Below are positions 41,030 through 50,195 of a DNA stretch of 64,000 bases, piece by piece. Position 1 is the stretch's first letter; each line of letters starts with the position of its first letter. Source of the DNA: Pseudobacteriovorax antillogorgiicola (GTDB taxonomy: Bacteria > Bdellovibrionota_B > Oligoflexia > Oligoflexales > Oligoflexaceae); the NCBI RefSeq assembly GCF_900177345.1, contig NZ_FWZT01000026.1:1-64000 (forward strand), written 5' to 3'. Both the position numbers and the translations under genes were made by a program. A model generated the notes under the pieces. That model was not told where the DNA came from, did no database searches, and was given only the letters and a program-made list of their open reading frames with translations.

Positions 41030-43195
41030 TTAATGAGTCGAAGCCTTTGGCTCTACACCCATTTCTTTAAGGAGACGATCCGCTCCATCGAACTTATCGA
41101 GAACCCAAAGCATATAACGGGAATCAACGTGAATCGAGCGAGTGTAAGCTGGATCAAACGCCCAGTCGGAGATCACTCCATCAATCGTTCCATCGAAGAC
41201 CAAACCCGTTAGCTCTCCTTTACCATTCAGAGTCGCAGAACCAGAATTTCCGCCTGTGATATCAAGGTCAGCAAGGAAGTTAACAGGAACAGTTCCAAGG
41301 CTATCTAGCTTGTAACGACCGTAATCTTTCTTCTTGATAAGATCGAGTTGCTTTTTAGGAGCATCAAAAGGATCTTTACCTGTGTGCTTGTCAGCAATCT
41401 CTTCTAGCTTGGTGAACGCTGGGTGGCTGTTACCCTTGCGATTGGTATAGCCTTGCACTGTTCCATAAGTAATTCTGAGAGTTGAGTTTGCATCAGGGTA
41501 AAGTACCTTGCCTTGCCCCTCAACGAAAACTCGGAAGTTCTGCATATAGCGCGAACGCAGTCTTTGGAACTCACCTGAGCGAGCTTTATCTTCCATTTCC
41601 CGGTCTAGCTCTTCTTGATACACAGCTACAGCCAGCTTCATGAACGGATCTTTCGATGCTTCTAACTTTTTACGGCTGGCGTCCATCAAGCTAATGCGGT
41701 GAGCTTTGTCGCCAATCTTACTATTCTTATAGTATTCAGCGACAGCCTTTTCCCCAGACTTGTTAGCAGACTCGATAAGGCTATGGTAGGCTTTCGGCAG
41801 TTGTTTTCTTTCCCCGTAGACCTCTTTCAAGCCCATAGTCCAAAGCTGCTGATCCATAGCTTGATCATAACGACGATCCATAGCTTCCAATCGAGCTTTA
41901 AAACGCCCCATGTCACGCTCTTGAAAACCAGCTTCACGTTTCGCGTCGGGTTTCTCTTTTTCCACGGCTAAGCGATAGAGGTACTTGGCTGATTGGAGCA
42001 ACTTGGAGCCAGCAGCCCTTCGCAGCAAGAGATCAACATTTCTAGCATCGTTGCTATCTTCGATGAGCCTGTTCAAATCGTTGTAATTTTTGAACGCGTC
42101 TTTATTGCTAGCCTTCTCCCAAGAGCTTAACATCGCACGTTCCTGCTGCTTTTTAGTATTCAGCAGGTTGAGTGCTTCAAAACCTTCTTTTTGGCCTTCG
42201 ATATTCTTGCTGTAGTTATTCAAACCAGCAAGCGTTCCCGCGTAAGTGATTGCCAATTCTGGCCGGGTTTTAGCTGCCGTTTCAATAGCCGCGATGCGAC
42301 TATCCATATATTCTTTCATATTGGTGTAGTAGGTGTTGAACGTGTAGTCCACTTCCGCTGCCAATCGATGGCGATTGGTCCGGCCGGGATATCCTGCTAC
42401 CATTACAAATGAACCATCTTCGACACCTTTGGTATCGATCTTCAGGAAACCTTGTGGTTTGAAAGGCACGTTGTCCTTGTTGAAATCAGCGGGCTTGCCA
42501 TCCTTGCCAACATAGGCGCGGTAGAAGGCAAAATCACCAGTATGGCGAGGCCACATCCAGTTATCGATATCGCCTCCAAACTTACCAATCATAGAGGGCG
42601 GAGCTTGAACCAAACGAACATCACGAATCTCTAGCTGCTTCGTCAATCGATAGCTGGACGAACCAAGGAAGCTGTCCACGCGGCACCGATAGCCAGCATC
42701 GCTTTCACATTCCGCGATCATTGCCTTGCGACGGTCTTCGATAGCCTCGTGACGCTTCAAGCCTTCCACTTTCTCTAGACCTTTTAGCAAGTCTTTAGTG
42801 ATATCTTGGATCGATTCCGTCACGAATATACGTGAACCAGGAGTTGCAGGTAGCTCATCGCTAAGGGATCGAGCTACGAAGCCGTCAGCAAGAAGATTTT
42901 TTTCTTTGCTCGAATTATACTGAATCGCTCCATAGGCACAGTGGTGGTTGGTCACCACCAATCCTTGTGGTGAAACGAAAGACGCGCTACAGCCACCAAG
43001 GCTGACGATAGCATTCATGGGAAATGATGTTAGATTTGAGAGAGACTTTGGATCGAGTTCTAGCCCTTTCTTCTTCAACCCCTTTTCGATAAGAGGTAGT
43101 TGCTCAGGTTGCCACATACCTTCCACAGCAAGGGCACCACCCGCGATAAGGGTCGTTCCCGCCGTCATGAGGGCCATGAACTGTCGAATTGCCAT
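41030..43195 (-). CDS. S46-family dipeptidyl-peptidase, DPP7-type (721 aa)
   Basis: Signal peptide (1-23) then a chymotrypsin-fold peptidase with a large helical insert. Catalytic His85 sits in TNHHCAYG, the Asp in RHTGDFAFYRAYVG and Ser651 in TGGNSGSATLNG; all are intact. The enzyme removes dipeptides from peptide N-termini in the periplasm, feeding peptide uptake. Eighteen residues after the Ser is Gly669, in the position (673 in Porphyromonas) that is Gly in DPP7 and Arg in DPP11, so hydrophobic rather than acidic second residues should be preferred. The length matches the family. It is monocistronic. Confidence 0.95.
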   Translation of the reverse strand: MAIRQFMALMTAGTTLIAGGALAVEGMWQPEQLPLIEKGLKKKGLELDPKSLSNLTSFPMNAIVSLGGCSASFVSPQGLVVTNHHCAYGAIQYNSSKEKNLLADGFVARSLSDELPATPGSRIFVTESIQDITKDLLKGLEKVEGLKRHEAIEDRRKAMIAECESDAGYRCRVDSFLGSSSYRLTKQLEIRDVRLVQAPPSMIGKFGGDIDNWMWPRHTGDFAFYRAYVGKDGKPADFNKDNVPFKPQGFLKIDTKGVEDGSFVMVAGYPGRTNRHRLAAEVDYTFNTYYTNMKEYMDSRIAAIETAAKTRPELAITYAGTLAGLNNYSKNIEGQKEGFEALNLLNTKKQQERAMLSSWEKASNKDAFKNYNDLNRLIEDSNDARNVDLLLRRAAGSKLLQSAKYLYRLAVEKEKPDAKREAGFQERDMGRFKARLEAMDRRYDQAMDQQLWTMGLKEVYGERKQLPKAYHSLIESANKSGEKAVAEYYKNSKIGDKAHRISLMDASRKKLEASKDPFMKLAVAVYQEELDREMEDKARSGEFQRLRSRYMQNFRVFVEGQGKVLYPDANSTLRITYGTVQGYTNRKGNSHPAFTKLEEIADKHTGKDPFDAPKKQLDLIKKKDYGRYKLDSLGTVPVNFLADLDITGGNSGSATLNGKGELTGLVFDGTIDGVISDWAFDPAYTRSIHVDSRYMLWVLDKFDGADRLLKEMGVEPKASTH

Positions 43196-43308
43196 AATAT
43201 GCTCCTTTGGCTCAGCAGGGTGAATGGGAGGCTAGATTAGCAACGTTTATCAAAACCAACAACTAACTTCCCACCCTATCTGGAGCATCGGAGCACACGC
43301 TGGGAAAA

Positions 43309-43851
43309 TTAGTCCACGTCTAGAATCATAGCCTGATATTTTTCAGGGAGTTCGCAGGCTTCTCGCGGCTCAAAAACCCCTGGCCGCACTTCAATAGCTG
43401 CTGGGGTTTCGGGCGCTACGAAGAACTGGGCCGATGGATCAAACACGCCATCAAGTCCACAATACTTTCCTTGGCAGTAGTGACCCGGTAGGACAAGGCT
43501 TTGGCCAATACGAATAAACTCGGTTGGATAAAGGTTTGCTCTCTCAAACGTACCTTCTGGAGCCACCGCACAATCCCGGTAAGTGGTCAGATCATAGACT
43601 AAAGTGAGGCCAATAGAACTCTCACTTGCGACCCGATAGCGCACGCTGGTCCAATAATAGTACTGACCAGGACATTGGTAGGTAGCAATCGCCAATTGAT
43701 CGGGACCTAAATATAATTCCTGTGGGCAAGTTATCGGAAATGTCCCAATGCTTGTGAGTGCAAACAGCTGCCCTTGAGCATCCTGCCCTTTTACCTCACT
43801 CACCATCAACAAAGTGAAAATCACTAAAGATAAATACCTAAACTTGTACAT
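43309..43851 (-). CDS. Secreted Cys-rich protein (180 aa)
   Basis: Signal peptide MYKFRYLSLVIFTLLMVSEVKG. The mature part has at least seven Cys (TCPQEL, YQCPGQYYYW, DCAVAPEG, YCQGKYCGLDG, ACELPE) and Tyr-rich strands, suggesting a small disulfide-bonded beta protein in the periplasm or medium. No family recognised. Confidence 0.7.
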   Translation of the reverse strand: MYKFRYLSLVIFTLLMVSEVKGQDAQGQLFALTSIGTFPITCPQELYLGPDQLAIATYQCPGQYYYWTSVRYRVASESSIGLTLVYDLTTYRDCAVAPEGTFERANLYPTEFIRIGQSLVLPGHYCQGKYCGLDGVFDPSAQFFVAPETPAAIEVRPGVFEPREACELPEKYQAMILDVD

Positions 43852-43944
43852 ACCCTACTCCTTAGTCGAACTCATTTAAAATAGGCTATGATATCACTCT
43901 CAAGTGGCAGGAAAAATGGGGAAAGACTTTGATCGAGAGAGTAT

Positions 43945-43977
43945 AGCGCGAGCATAATCAAAGAATAAGCTCGCGCT
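43945..43977. terminator. 9-bp hairpin after the cytochrome gene
   Basis: AGCGCGAGC/GCTCGCGCT with a 15-base AT-rich loop, beginning 11 bases past the stop of the cytochrome gene. No T-tract. Confidence 0.45.
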
Positions 43978-43987
43978 CCGTGAATTA

Positions 43988-45118
43988 TCAATAGGCCTTT
44001 TTACGGAGTGCTTCAAGCCTTTCAGCTTCATCCTCAGGTAGGTGAAGACCAGAACTTCCCGTATAGCCAAACATCACACTTTCTTCGTAGAGCCTGAAAG
44101 CCTGCTGAGCAATGTTGCTCTTAGGGGCTAAGTCGATTGTGGTCGCAAAGTAGCGCCGTGCTTCTAAACCCAAAAAGGGGCGTCCCAAAACCATCTCAGC
44201 CTTGCCCATTAAAAAATAGGCTGTAGCCTTATCTTTTGCCTTTGTTCCCTTTAGGTTGATGAAGTCCTTCAGGCGTCGGGACGCCTCTAGATAGTAAATA
44301 GAGCCACTCTGATCCCGAGGATATTCCATCAAGTTCTTACCAGCATCCATAAGTCGCTGGGCCTGGGCAAGTAGGTCTCCTTGCTTGAGAGACTTATTCC
44401 CCTTGATATCCTGGATACTCTTAATCCAAACCTTGATATCAGCTTTCACACTAGTCGGTACAGGACGCTTGTTGGCTTGTTCGAGAGTTTTTAAAACTCG
44501 ATTGAGATCTGGCTTTACACGGACTCCAATCACCAGATAGTTGAGAAACGGATCGAAATGAATGATATCTGACAAGATGAGGTTACGCTTCAAGATCAAG
44601 TCTTCGTATTCCTTCATCGCCTCATCAAACTGCCGTGAAACCGTTAATAGTTTGGCACGACCGAAAGGATCAAGAGCCTCCATATTCACATTACGGGCAA
44701 TATTAAATGGGGAGTCTTTTTCTGATTCCCGACTGGTGTGGCAAGACAGGCAAGTGTCTAGGATCTCTCCCATGAAGTATGAGGTTTGGCCGCGATTGCC
44801 CCTCTGGTAGCTTTTTAAGGCAAGAGCGGCAGATTCCTCAAGAGAAACGCTTAGGACCCGATGCTCCTCGTCACTTTTTGCCAGCAGCGACTTCACCTGA
44901 ACAGAATGGTCGTGTAAGGATTTTAGGTGCTTTTCCACTACAGGACGATTCTTTGCTTCGTAGAATCGGAATGGATTTAAATACAGCGGTAAAATATTGG
45001 CGATACTGCTGTAAAATGCGGTCATTTCGCCCTTAAGCTCTTGCGTTTGGTAAGGCTTCGGGGGGCTGAAACCCGTTAGTAACAAAAGGGATAGACCTAC
45101 AAATACAGATCGTCTCAT
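43988..45118 (-). CDS. Periplasmic c-type cytochrome with TPR-like tail (376 aa)
   Basis: Signal peptide MRRSVFVGLSLLLLTGFSPP, then a four-helix region (about 25-125) ending in the single haem motif CLSCH (Cys123, Cys126, His127). This layout resembles cytochrome c'-type bundles. The remaining 240 residues are helical with TPR-like repeats (AYFLMGKAEMVLGRPFLGLEARRYFATTIDLAPKS). Haem attachment implies periplasmic folding. Electron partner unknown. The start ATG is at 45118. Confidence 0.82.
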   Translation of the reverse strand: MRRSVFVGLSLLLLTGFSPPKPYQTQELKGEMTAFYSSIANILPLYLNPFRFYEAKNRPVVEKHLKSLHDHSVQVKSLLAKSDEEHRVLSVSLEESAALALKSYQRGNRGQTSYFMGEILDTCLSCHTSRESEKDSPFNIARNVNMEALDPFGRAKLLTVSRQFDEAMKEYEDLILKRNLILSDIIHFDPFLNYLVIGVRVKPDLNRVLKTLEQANKRPVPTSVKADIKVWIKSIQDIKGNKSLKQGDLLAQAQRLMDAGKNLMEYPRDQSGSIYYLEASRRLKDFINLKGTKAKDKATAYFLMGKAEMVLGRPFLGLEARRYFATTIDLAPKSNIAQQAFRLYEESVMFGYTGSSGLHLPEDEAERLEALRKKAY

Positions 45119-45283
45119 GCTAAACTCCAGATCGTTAGTGTACTCTCACTTCGCAATTGTAGTGCCAAGGCTCAATTAAGCAATGATATTGACAGATTAA
45201 TTGAAGATGATACCAATCAGATGAATTTTTGTGCAAGTTGATGAGATTCATAGCTTCATATGCTAATTTTACCGGAGTAATAG

Positions 45284-45454
45284 TTGGAAAAAGAGCAGTT
45301 CTCCAAAATCCTGGCCAAATTAGAGCAGCTGGACGAGAGTTTGAACCAAGTCAGCCGCGGTATGGACGACGCGCTACAGCCTGAACCCGAAGCCGATTGG
45401 GACGCAGCTAAACCGGAGCCGCTCAAGGATTTTTTGGACCGTTGCTTTTGGTAA
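45284..45454 (+). CDS. Small acidic protein with a TTG start (56 aa)
   Basis: TTG at 45284 behind GGAG (7-base spacing) opens a frame with a coiled-coil-like N-terminus (KILAKLEQLDESLNQVS) and an acidic/Pro middle, ending DFLDRCFW. Its direction and size match the next gene. Coding is supported by composition and ribosome site only. Confidence 0.5.
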   Translation: MEKEQFSKILAKLEQLDESLNQVSRGMDDALQPEPEADWDAAKPEPLKDFLDRCFW

Positions 45455-45573
45455 GTATACCCTGACACCAGCCTCTTAAAACTCGATCGAAGTCCCCCCA
45501 CTTTATTTTTGAAATCTTGTCATAAAAGTCTCCATGCCTGCCGATGAGGGTATTATCGTAGGAGGGCATACCG

Positions 45574-45801
45574 TTGGCAGTCATACACATAAACTTCCGA
45601 GACCGTGAGTTTCTGTCGGTAAAGAAAGACGTCATCGAAAAGCTTTTGGAATGGGGACTCGACCCTTGGGCTTTAGAGCTCCCAAAGGATGCTATTGCCT
45701 GCGCCCTAGATGAGGTAAAGTATTATATCGATGCTCAGGAAAGACTTCACACACTGCTTCGCTTAGAAGATCTTTTAGCCCTAAGAGAGGCTCCACTCTA
45801 G
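45574..45801 (+). CDS. Small protein with a TTG start (75 aa)
   Basis: AGGAGGG lies seven bases before the TTG at 45574, one of the best ribosome sites in the window. The protein reads AVIHINFRDREFLSVKKDVI and a helical C-terminal part with acidic residues. No signal or membrane segment. It overlaps the end of the convergent barrel gene by four bases. Confidence 0.65.
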   Translation: MAVIHINFRDREFLSVKKDVIEKLLEWGLDPWALELPKDAIACALDEVKYYIDAQERLHTLLRLEDLLALREAPL

Positions 45802-46781
45802 CGATGAGCCAATCGCTGGCTAGAATCTGATGACAAGTAATAGGAAATGCTTAGATTTATACCCCAGTCTGGAGTGTTGAAGGGCCATATCACATTTTCT
45901 ATCAAACTTAGTTCTGCCCCCCAATCCCCCCAATTGTGACGATAACCCACATGAATTTCATAGGACGCTCGGCTCAGCTGGCCTATATCACGATAGGGGG
46001 ATTCTGAAATTAAGGCTTGAAGCAGGATCTCTTGATTAGTATTCAACAAGTAACCCACACCTAAAAGGGTGGAAACCTGTCGGCTGCGTAAGTAAAGCTG
46101 GGCATCCTTACTGGGGTCAAAGCTCATAAGGTTGATCATAGCAAAGGAATAAATGGCCCCTGGTATCCACCTCATGGCTAGCTGCATACCGTAGTCTTGA
46201 GCACCTTTTTTGATCAAACTTTCCTGAGAGGTTTCATAGGAATAGAGAAGGGAGCCAGCCCAATGAAGACCCCACCATTGATGGTAAGTTTCTAGCTTCA
46301 AGCCAATTGGCTGTGAAAGTGGTCGATATAGGTCTTGTTCCGTAATCTCTAGACCATAATCTGGAGCTACCACCCGTGTTTTATTCCTATCCACGGTGAG
46401 TCGCTTATCTTGAGGAATCATAAAGAGGTTATGAAACCCCACCGTGATCTCGTCCATACGAATGTCTGAAAACTTCCTAGAGCTTGCTTGAAGTACTGCA
46501 TTGAGATCAGATGCTACCCCAAAGCGAACTTGCAACACATCGTCGATGGTTTGACCATCAACGATAAACCTCTTATCTCGGCCCCAATAATTGGCCATCG
46601 TGCGCCCGCCTTGCACTTCCAGCTCCCCTGATCGGAGAGCCTGGAAATGTGTGGGCAGCGGTGCTGTTCTAAAAAATTGAGCAATGGTTTGTGATCTTAG
46701 AAATAGAGGTTCTCGCTCAACACGAGCCTCAGCAAAAGAGCTGACCACAAGGCCCAGTAGAGTCACAACTAAGACCTGCAT
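45798..46781 (-). CDS. DUF3187-like outer-membrane protein (327 aa)
   Basis: Signal peptide MQVLVVTLLGLVVSSFA, then long alternating strands. Words such as RVEREPLFLRSQTIAQFF near the start, DGQTIDDVLQVRFGVASDL, and the C-terminal FNTPDWGINLSISYYL resemble the DUF3187 family of outer-membrane barrels. Function unknown. It is convergent with the small gene at 45574. Confidence 0.68.
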   Translation of the reverse strand: MQVLVVTLLGLVVSSFAEARVEREPLFLRSQTIAQFFRTAPLPTHFQALRSGELEVQGGRTMANYWGRDKRFIVDGQTIDDVLQVRFGVASDLNAVLQASSRKFSDIRMDEITVGFHNLFMIPQDKRLTVDRNKTRVVAPDYGLEITEQDLYRPLSQPIGLKLETYHQWWGLHWAGSLLYSYETSQESLIKKGAQDYGMQLAMRWIPGAIYSFAMINLMSFDPSKDAQLYLRSRQVSTLLGVGYLLNTNQEILLQALISESPYRDIGQLSRASYEIHVGYRHNWGDWGAELSLIENVIWPFNTPDWGINLSISYYLSSDSSQRLAHR

Positions 46782-46840
46782 ACTTATCCTAGAGAAAAGT
46801 CTATAGGACTATGATAGCAAGTCTTTCATGGTCGTCTGGA

Positions 46841-48292
46841 CTAGGCTCTGTTCAAAAATTGCCCGGCAAATTTTGGCAGTCGCTTGGAAAATGCTAGCAA
46901 GTCTTTGACGTCAGGCTTGGCCACCTTGAATAGAAGAGGTGTCGCAATCCGGCCCATAGAAACCTGGGGGTCGATGCCACGAGCAAGACCTTCCACTGTC
47001 ACCAAGCTCTTGACCATCATAAGCAGGCCGTCGGGTACTGGAATTTCAAGTGTTCCGGCGCTGTTAAGGCAAACTTCTAACATCTCTTGAAGTGTCGCTT
47101 TTTTTCCCTGCTCTTTCTTCTCATTGACAAAGGTAGCTATGTTTCGAACTTCTGCCTCGATGTCCTCGCGAGCCACTTCCACGCCACCATCTCTTGCAAT
47201 ATCACCAAGGGCATCGATCAAGCGCTCCATGTCCCAAGTCATCAAAGATCGTAGCATTGCAGAAATATGCCGACGGTCGGAATCTTCCAGCTCCCCAGTG
47301 AGCCCCCAATCGAAAAGCCCCACAGTTCCATCGTCCATGAGAATCAAATTGCCAGCGTGAGGATCGCCGTGGAACAACCCAATTTCAAACACCTGCACCA
47401 TCATCTCGTGCAGAACCTTCTTAGCCAGTTTTTTCCGCTGCTCCTTGTTAAGCTCAGCATGGCCACTGACCACATCAGCTAGGGACACTCCTTCAAACTT
47501 TTCAACGGTCATCACCCGAGGGCTGCAAAAACTATCGAGGGTTTCTGGTAGCCTCAGAACTTTTTGCTTCTTAGCCGCAAGGCGCTCCCGCATCCGATCG
47601 ATATTGCGCTTTTCGATCGCCAGATCAGTTTCAAGGCGCATGGAGCTAACTAAAGACCGAAGTTCCTTCACGGTCCGTCGCCCCACCGAGGTATATTCGA
47701 GTGGCCTGGCTAGAGTTAACATTTGTTCGATAGCATCGAGAGTTTCATGAAGGCGAGCATCGGACTGCGGCTTGATCACTTTGATCACCCACTTCTTACC
47801 TGTATCATCGATGGCTGTATGAACTTGAGCCATGGACGCCACCCCCAAGGGGTGGGGCTCAACAATAAACTCTTGCTGCCAGTCGGGAATTTCTTCATCG
47901 AGGATGGCTTCCACTTCGGAAAATTGCATGGGCGGCCAGTCATGATAGAGTCGATCCAGGTGGAATTTTTCGGCCATATTCCGTGCTTCTCCTTCAGCGC
48001 GGCTCAAGGCGATCTGGGCCGCCTTTCCATAAACGGGGCCTAGCTCATTAAAGCAATCGAGGACGATATCACCAAATAGATCCATGAGCCTCTTCTCCGA
48101 CCATGGGGCTTCCAACCCAGAATCGACCAGGAAGAACTTGGAAATCTTGATGGAGGTTCCAATTGTCCCCTGCTTTATCAAGCCCTTATAGATCTTAAGT
48201 AGTTCGTTTGCGATTGCGAAATGCTGGGCGAGAGGGGTTGTGAAGCGCTCTCGATAGCGTTGGTTTTTGCGGCTTTTTGCAGACTTGCTCAC
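46841..48292 (-). CDS. ABC1/UbiB-family kinase-like protein (483 aa)
   Basis: UbiB-type protein-kinase-like fold. The N-terminal KxGQ-type helix reads GPVYGKAAQIALSRA, the Ala-rich loop ASMAQVHTA replaces a Gly loop, Lys is in VIKVIKP, and the catalytic block GLFHGDPHAGNL and metal-binding VGLFDWG are intact. In proteobacteria these ATPases support ubiquinone biosynthesis; other members act on different lipids. Here the first motif is KAAQ, not KLGQ, so the subfamily may differ. No quinone genes are adjacent. It has no membrane segment at its C-terminus, unlike E. coli UbiB. Confidence 0.88.
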   Translation of the reverse strand: MSKSAKSRKNQRYRERFTTPLAQHFAIANELLKIYKGLIKQGTIGTSIKISKFFLVDSGLEAPWSEKRLMDLFGDIVLDCFNELGPVYGKAAQIALSRAEGEARNMAEKFHLDRLYHDWPPMQFSEVEAILDEEIPDWQQEFIVEPHPLGVASMAQVHTAIDDTGKKWVIKVIKPQSDARLHETLDAIEQMLTLARPLEYTSVGRRTVKELRSLVSSMRLETDLAIEKRNIDRMRERLAAKKQKVLRLPETLDSFCSPRVMTVEKFEGVSLADVVSGHAELNKEQRKKLAKKVLHEMMVQVFEIGLFHGDPHAGNLILMDDGTVGLFDWGLTGELEDSDRRHISAMLRSLMTWDMERLIDALGDIARDGGVEVAREDIEAEVRNIATFVNEKKEQGKKATLQEMLEVCLNSAGTLEIPVPDGLLMMVKSLVTVEGLARGIDPQVSMGRIATPLLFKVAKPDVKDLLAFSKRLPKFAGQFLNRA

Positions 48293-48513
48293 TGTTCACT
48301 CCTTGAAGCTTTAGTCTCATCATTGGAAAGCGCCCCAATATGTGCTATAGAGTTTGGAACTGGCTCTTGCCGACAATCTTCCCCTTCCGACATTGTTTAC
48401 AAGACCAGCCATCCAAATTGTGATTATAATAGCACATAATGATTGGAGCTTAACCTATCGGTTCTCGATAGTGTGAGATTAAAAATATTTCGTAAATTAC
48501 ATAAGGGTGACAT

Positions 48514-49293
48514 ATGGCCTTACACACAAAAAACGACATCGTAAAAAACTGGTTACCTCGTTACACAGGTACCGAGATTGAGGATTTCGGAGAATATATC
48601 CTCCTCACCAACTTCCACGACTATGTGAAACGTTTCGCAGCACGATTTGACAAGCCTATCAAAGGCATCGATCGTCCCATGCAAACATGTACAAATGACG
48701 ACAACCTCACCATGATCAATTTTGGGATTGGCTCTGCGAATGCAGCCACCATCATGGATCTTCTGGTAGCTGTCAAACCAAAGGGAGTACTCTTCCTTGG
48801 AAAGTGCGGCGGGCTGAAAAGCTCTACAGAAATTGGCCACTTTATTCTGCCAATCGCAGCGATTCGTGGGGAGGGAACGTCCAACGACTACCTGCACCCT
48901 CAAGTTCCCGCGATGCCTTCCTTTAAACTCCATAAATTCGTTTCCGAGAAAATTGTCGAATCTGGCATGGATTACCGCACCGGAGTGGTTTACACCACCA
49001 ACCGTCGGGTTTGGGAACATGACACTGAGTTTAAGGCCAGTCTGAAAGACCTGAAGGCGATCGCCATCGATATGGAAACTGCCACATTCTTCTCCGTTGG
49101 CATCGCTAACGAAATCTCCCGAGGTGCTCTACTACTTGTTTCCGACGTACCTATGACTCCGGATGGCGTCAAAACTGAGGAAAGCGACAAGAAAGTCACC
49201 CAAGGATTTGTTGACCTTCACATTGATATTGGAATAAAAGCTATGACCGATATTGGTGAAAAGGGTGAGAAGATCAAGCACTTCCACTATTGA
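48514..49293 (+). CDS. amn: AMP nucleosidase (259 aa)
   Basis: Phosphorylase-fold nucleosidase that splits AMP into adenine and ribose 5-phosphate. The N-terminal half has FGIGSANAATIMDLLV and LFLGKCGGL; the active-site end has AIDMETATFF (Asp186 and Glu188 in DMET) and LLVSDVPM with Asp211. The length (259) fits the short TIGR01721-type enzyme, without the regulatory N-terminal domain of E. coli Amn. RBS AAGGGTG before ATG. It is followed after 25 bases by yebC. Confidence 0.9.
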   Translation: MALHTKNDIVKNWLPRYTGTEIEDFGEYILLTNFHDYVKRFAARFDKPIKGIDRPMQTCTNDDNLTMINFGIGSANAATIMDLLVAVKPKGVLFLGKCGGLKSSTEIGHFILPIAAIRGEGTSNDYLHPQVPAMPSFKLHKFVSEKIVESGMDYRTGVVYTTNRRVWEHDTEFKASLKDLKAIAIDMETATFFSVGIANEISRGALLLVSDVPMTPDGVKTEESDKKVTQGFVDLHIDIGIKAMTDIGEKGEKIKHFHY

Positions 49294-49318
49294 TCGAGAA
49301 CGTTGATACGGAGGACTC

Positions 49319-50053
49319 ATGGCCGGCCATAGTAAGTGGGCAAATATCAAGCACCGCAAAGGCGCACAGGATGCCAAGAGAGGGAAATTATTTACAAAGA
49401 TTGCTAAGGAAATCACAGTTGCAGCTAAATTAGGTGGCGACGATCCTGATGGCAACCCCCGACTCCGTGCCGCAATGACTAAAGCCCGTGGTGTCAGTAT
49501 GCCCAAGGACAACATCGATCGCGCGATCAAGCGAGGTGTTGGCGGCCAAGATACTGCGGACTACACAGAAAAAACTTACGAAGGCTACGGCCCTGCTGGA
49601 GTGGCTGTGATGGTTGAGTGTCTCACAGACAACATCAACCGAACAGTTTCCGAAGTACGTCATGCTTTTAGCCGATCGGGTGGCAACCTCGGCACAGATG
49701 GCTCCGTGAACTGGATGTTCCATAGGAAAGGCACCATCGTTTATGCCAAAGACAAGATCGAAAGTTTCGAAGCCTTTTTTGAAGCTGCTCTGGAAGCTGG
49801 AGCCGCAGACGTCAAAGAGGAGGGCGATGTTTACGAGATCGAATGTGAGCCAGACGCCTTTAGCGATCTAAAAGACGCACTTGATCAGCTCAACATCGAA
49901 GCAGACCATGCGGATGTTGGCCTCGTTCCGGAGAACTATACCGAGCTTGACGAGGAAAAGGCGGCCAAGCTAACTAAGCTGATTGATACTTTGGAAGACA
50001 ATGATGACGTTCAAAACGTCTATCACAACGGACAGTTTCCAGATGAGGACTAG
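49319..50053 (+). CDS. yebC: YebC/PmpR-family protein (244 aa)
   Basis: MAGHSKWANIKHRKGAQDAK is the family signature, followed by KLFTKIAKEI and NPRLRAAMTKAR. The family acts as a transcriptional regulator or ribosome-associated factor aiding translation of proline stretches. The length is normal. RBS GGAGG at six bases. It shares a transcript with amn. Confidence 0.97.
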   Translation: MAGHSKWANIKHRKGAQDAKRGKLFTKIAKEITVAAKLGGDDPDGNPRLRAAMTKARGVSMPKDNIDRAIKRGVGGQDTADYTEKTYEGYGPAGVAVMVECLTDNINRTVSEVRHAFSRSGGNLGTDGSVNWMFHRKGTIVYAKDKIESFEAFFEAALEAGAADVKEEGDVYEIECEPDAFSDLKDALDQLNIEADHADVGLVPENYTELDEEKAAKLTKLIDTLEDNDDVQNVYHNGQFPDED

Positions 50054-50068
50054 GTCAATTCATTGACC
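50053..50068 (+). terminator. Possible terminator after yebC
   Basis: GGTCAA-TTCA-TTGACC forms a short perfect stem overlapping the stop, followed after a few bases by CGTCTTTT. Weak. Confidence 0.35.
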
Positions 50069-50195
50069 CCTCGTCTTTTGGGGAGTGTAATGTCTCCCTG
50101 TCCACGGGTCGTTGATTAAAAGAAATCCAAAGCTGACGGGCTTTCCTTTCGGCTTTTGTATTTCAGCGACTCACCTTTTTCGGTATAACTCCTAT

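Noticed and set aside
48425-48430. TATAAT hexamer upstream of the AMP nucleosidase gene as a promoter
   Set aside because: No acceptable -35 hexamer at 16-18 bases, so I do not list it as a promoter.
48553-49020. Open frame of 155 codons on the minus strand
   Set aside because: Antisense to the AMP nucleosidase gene.
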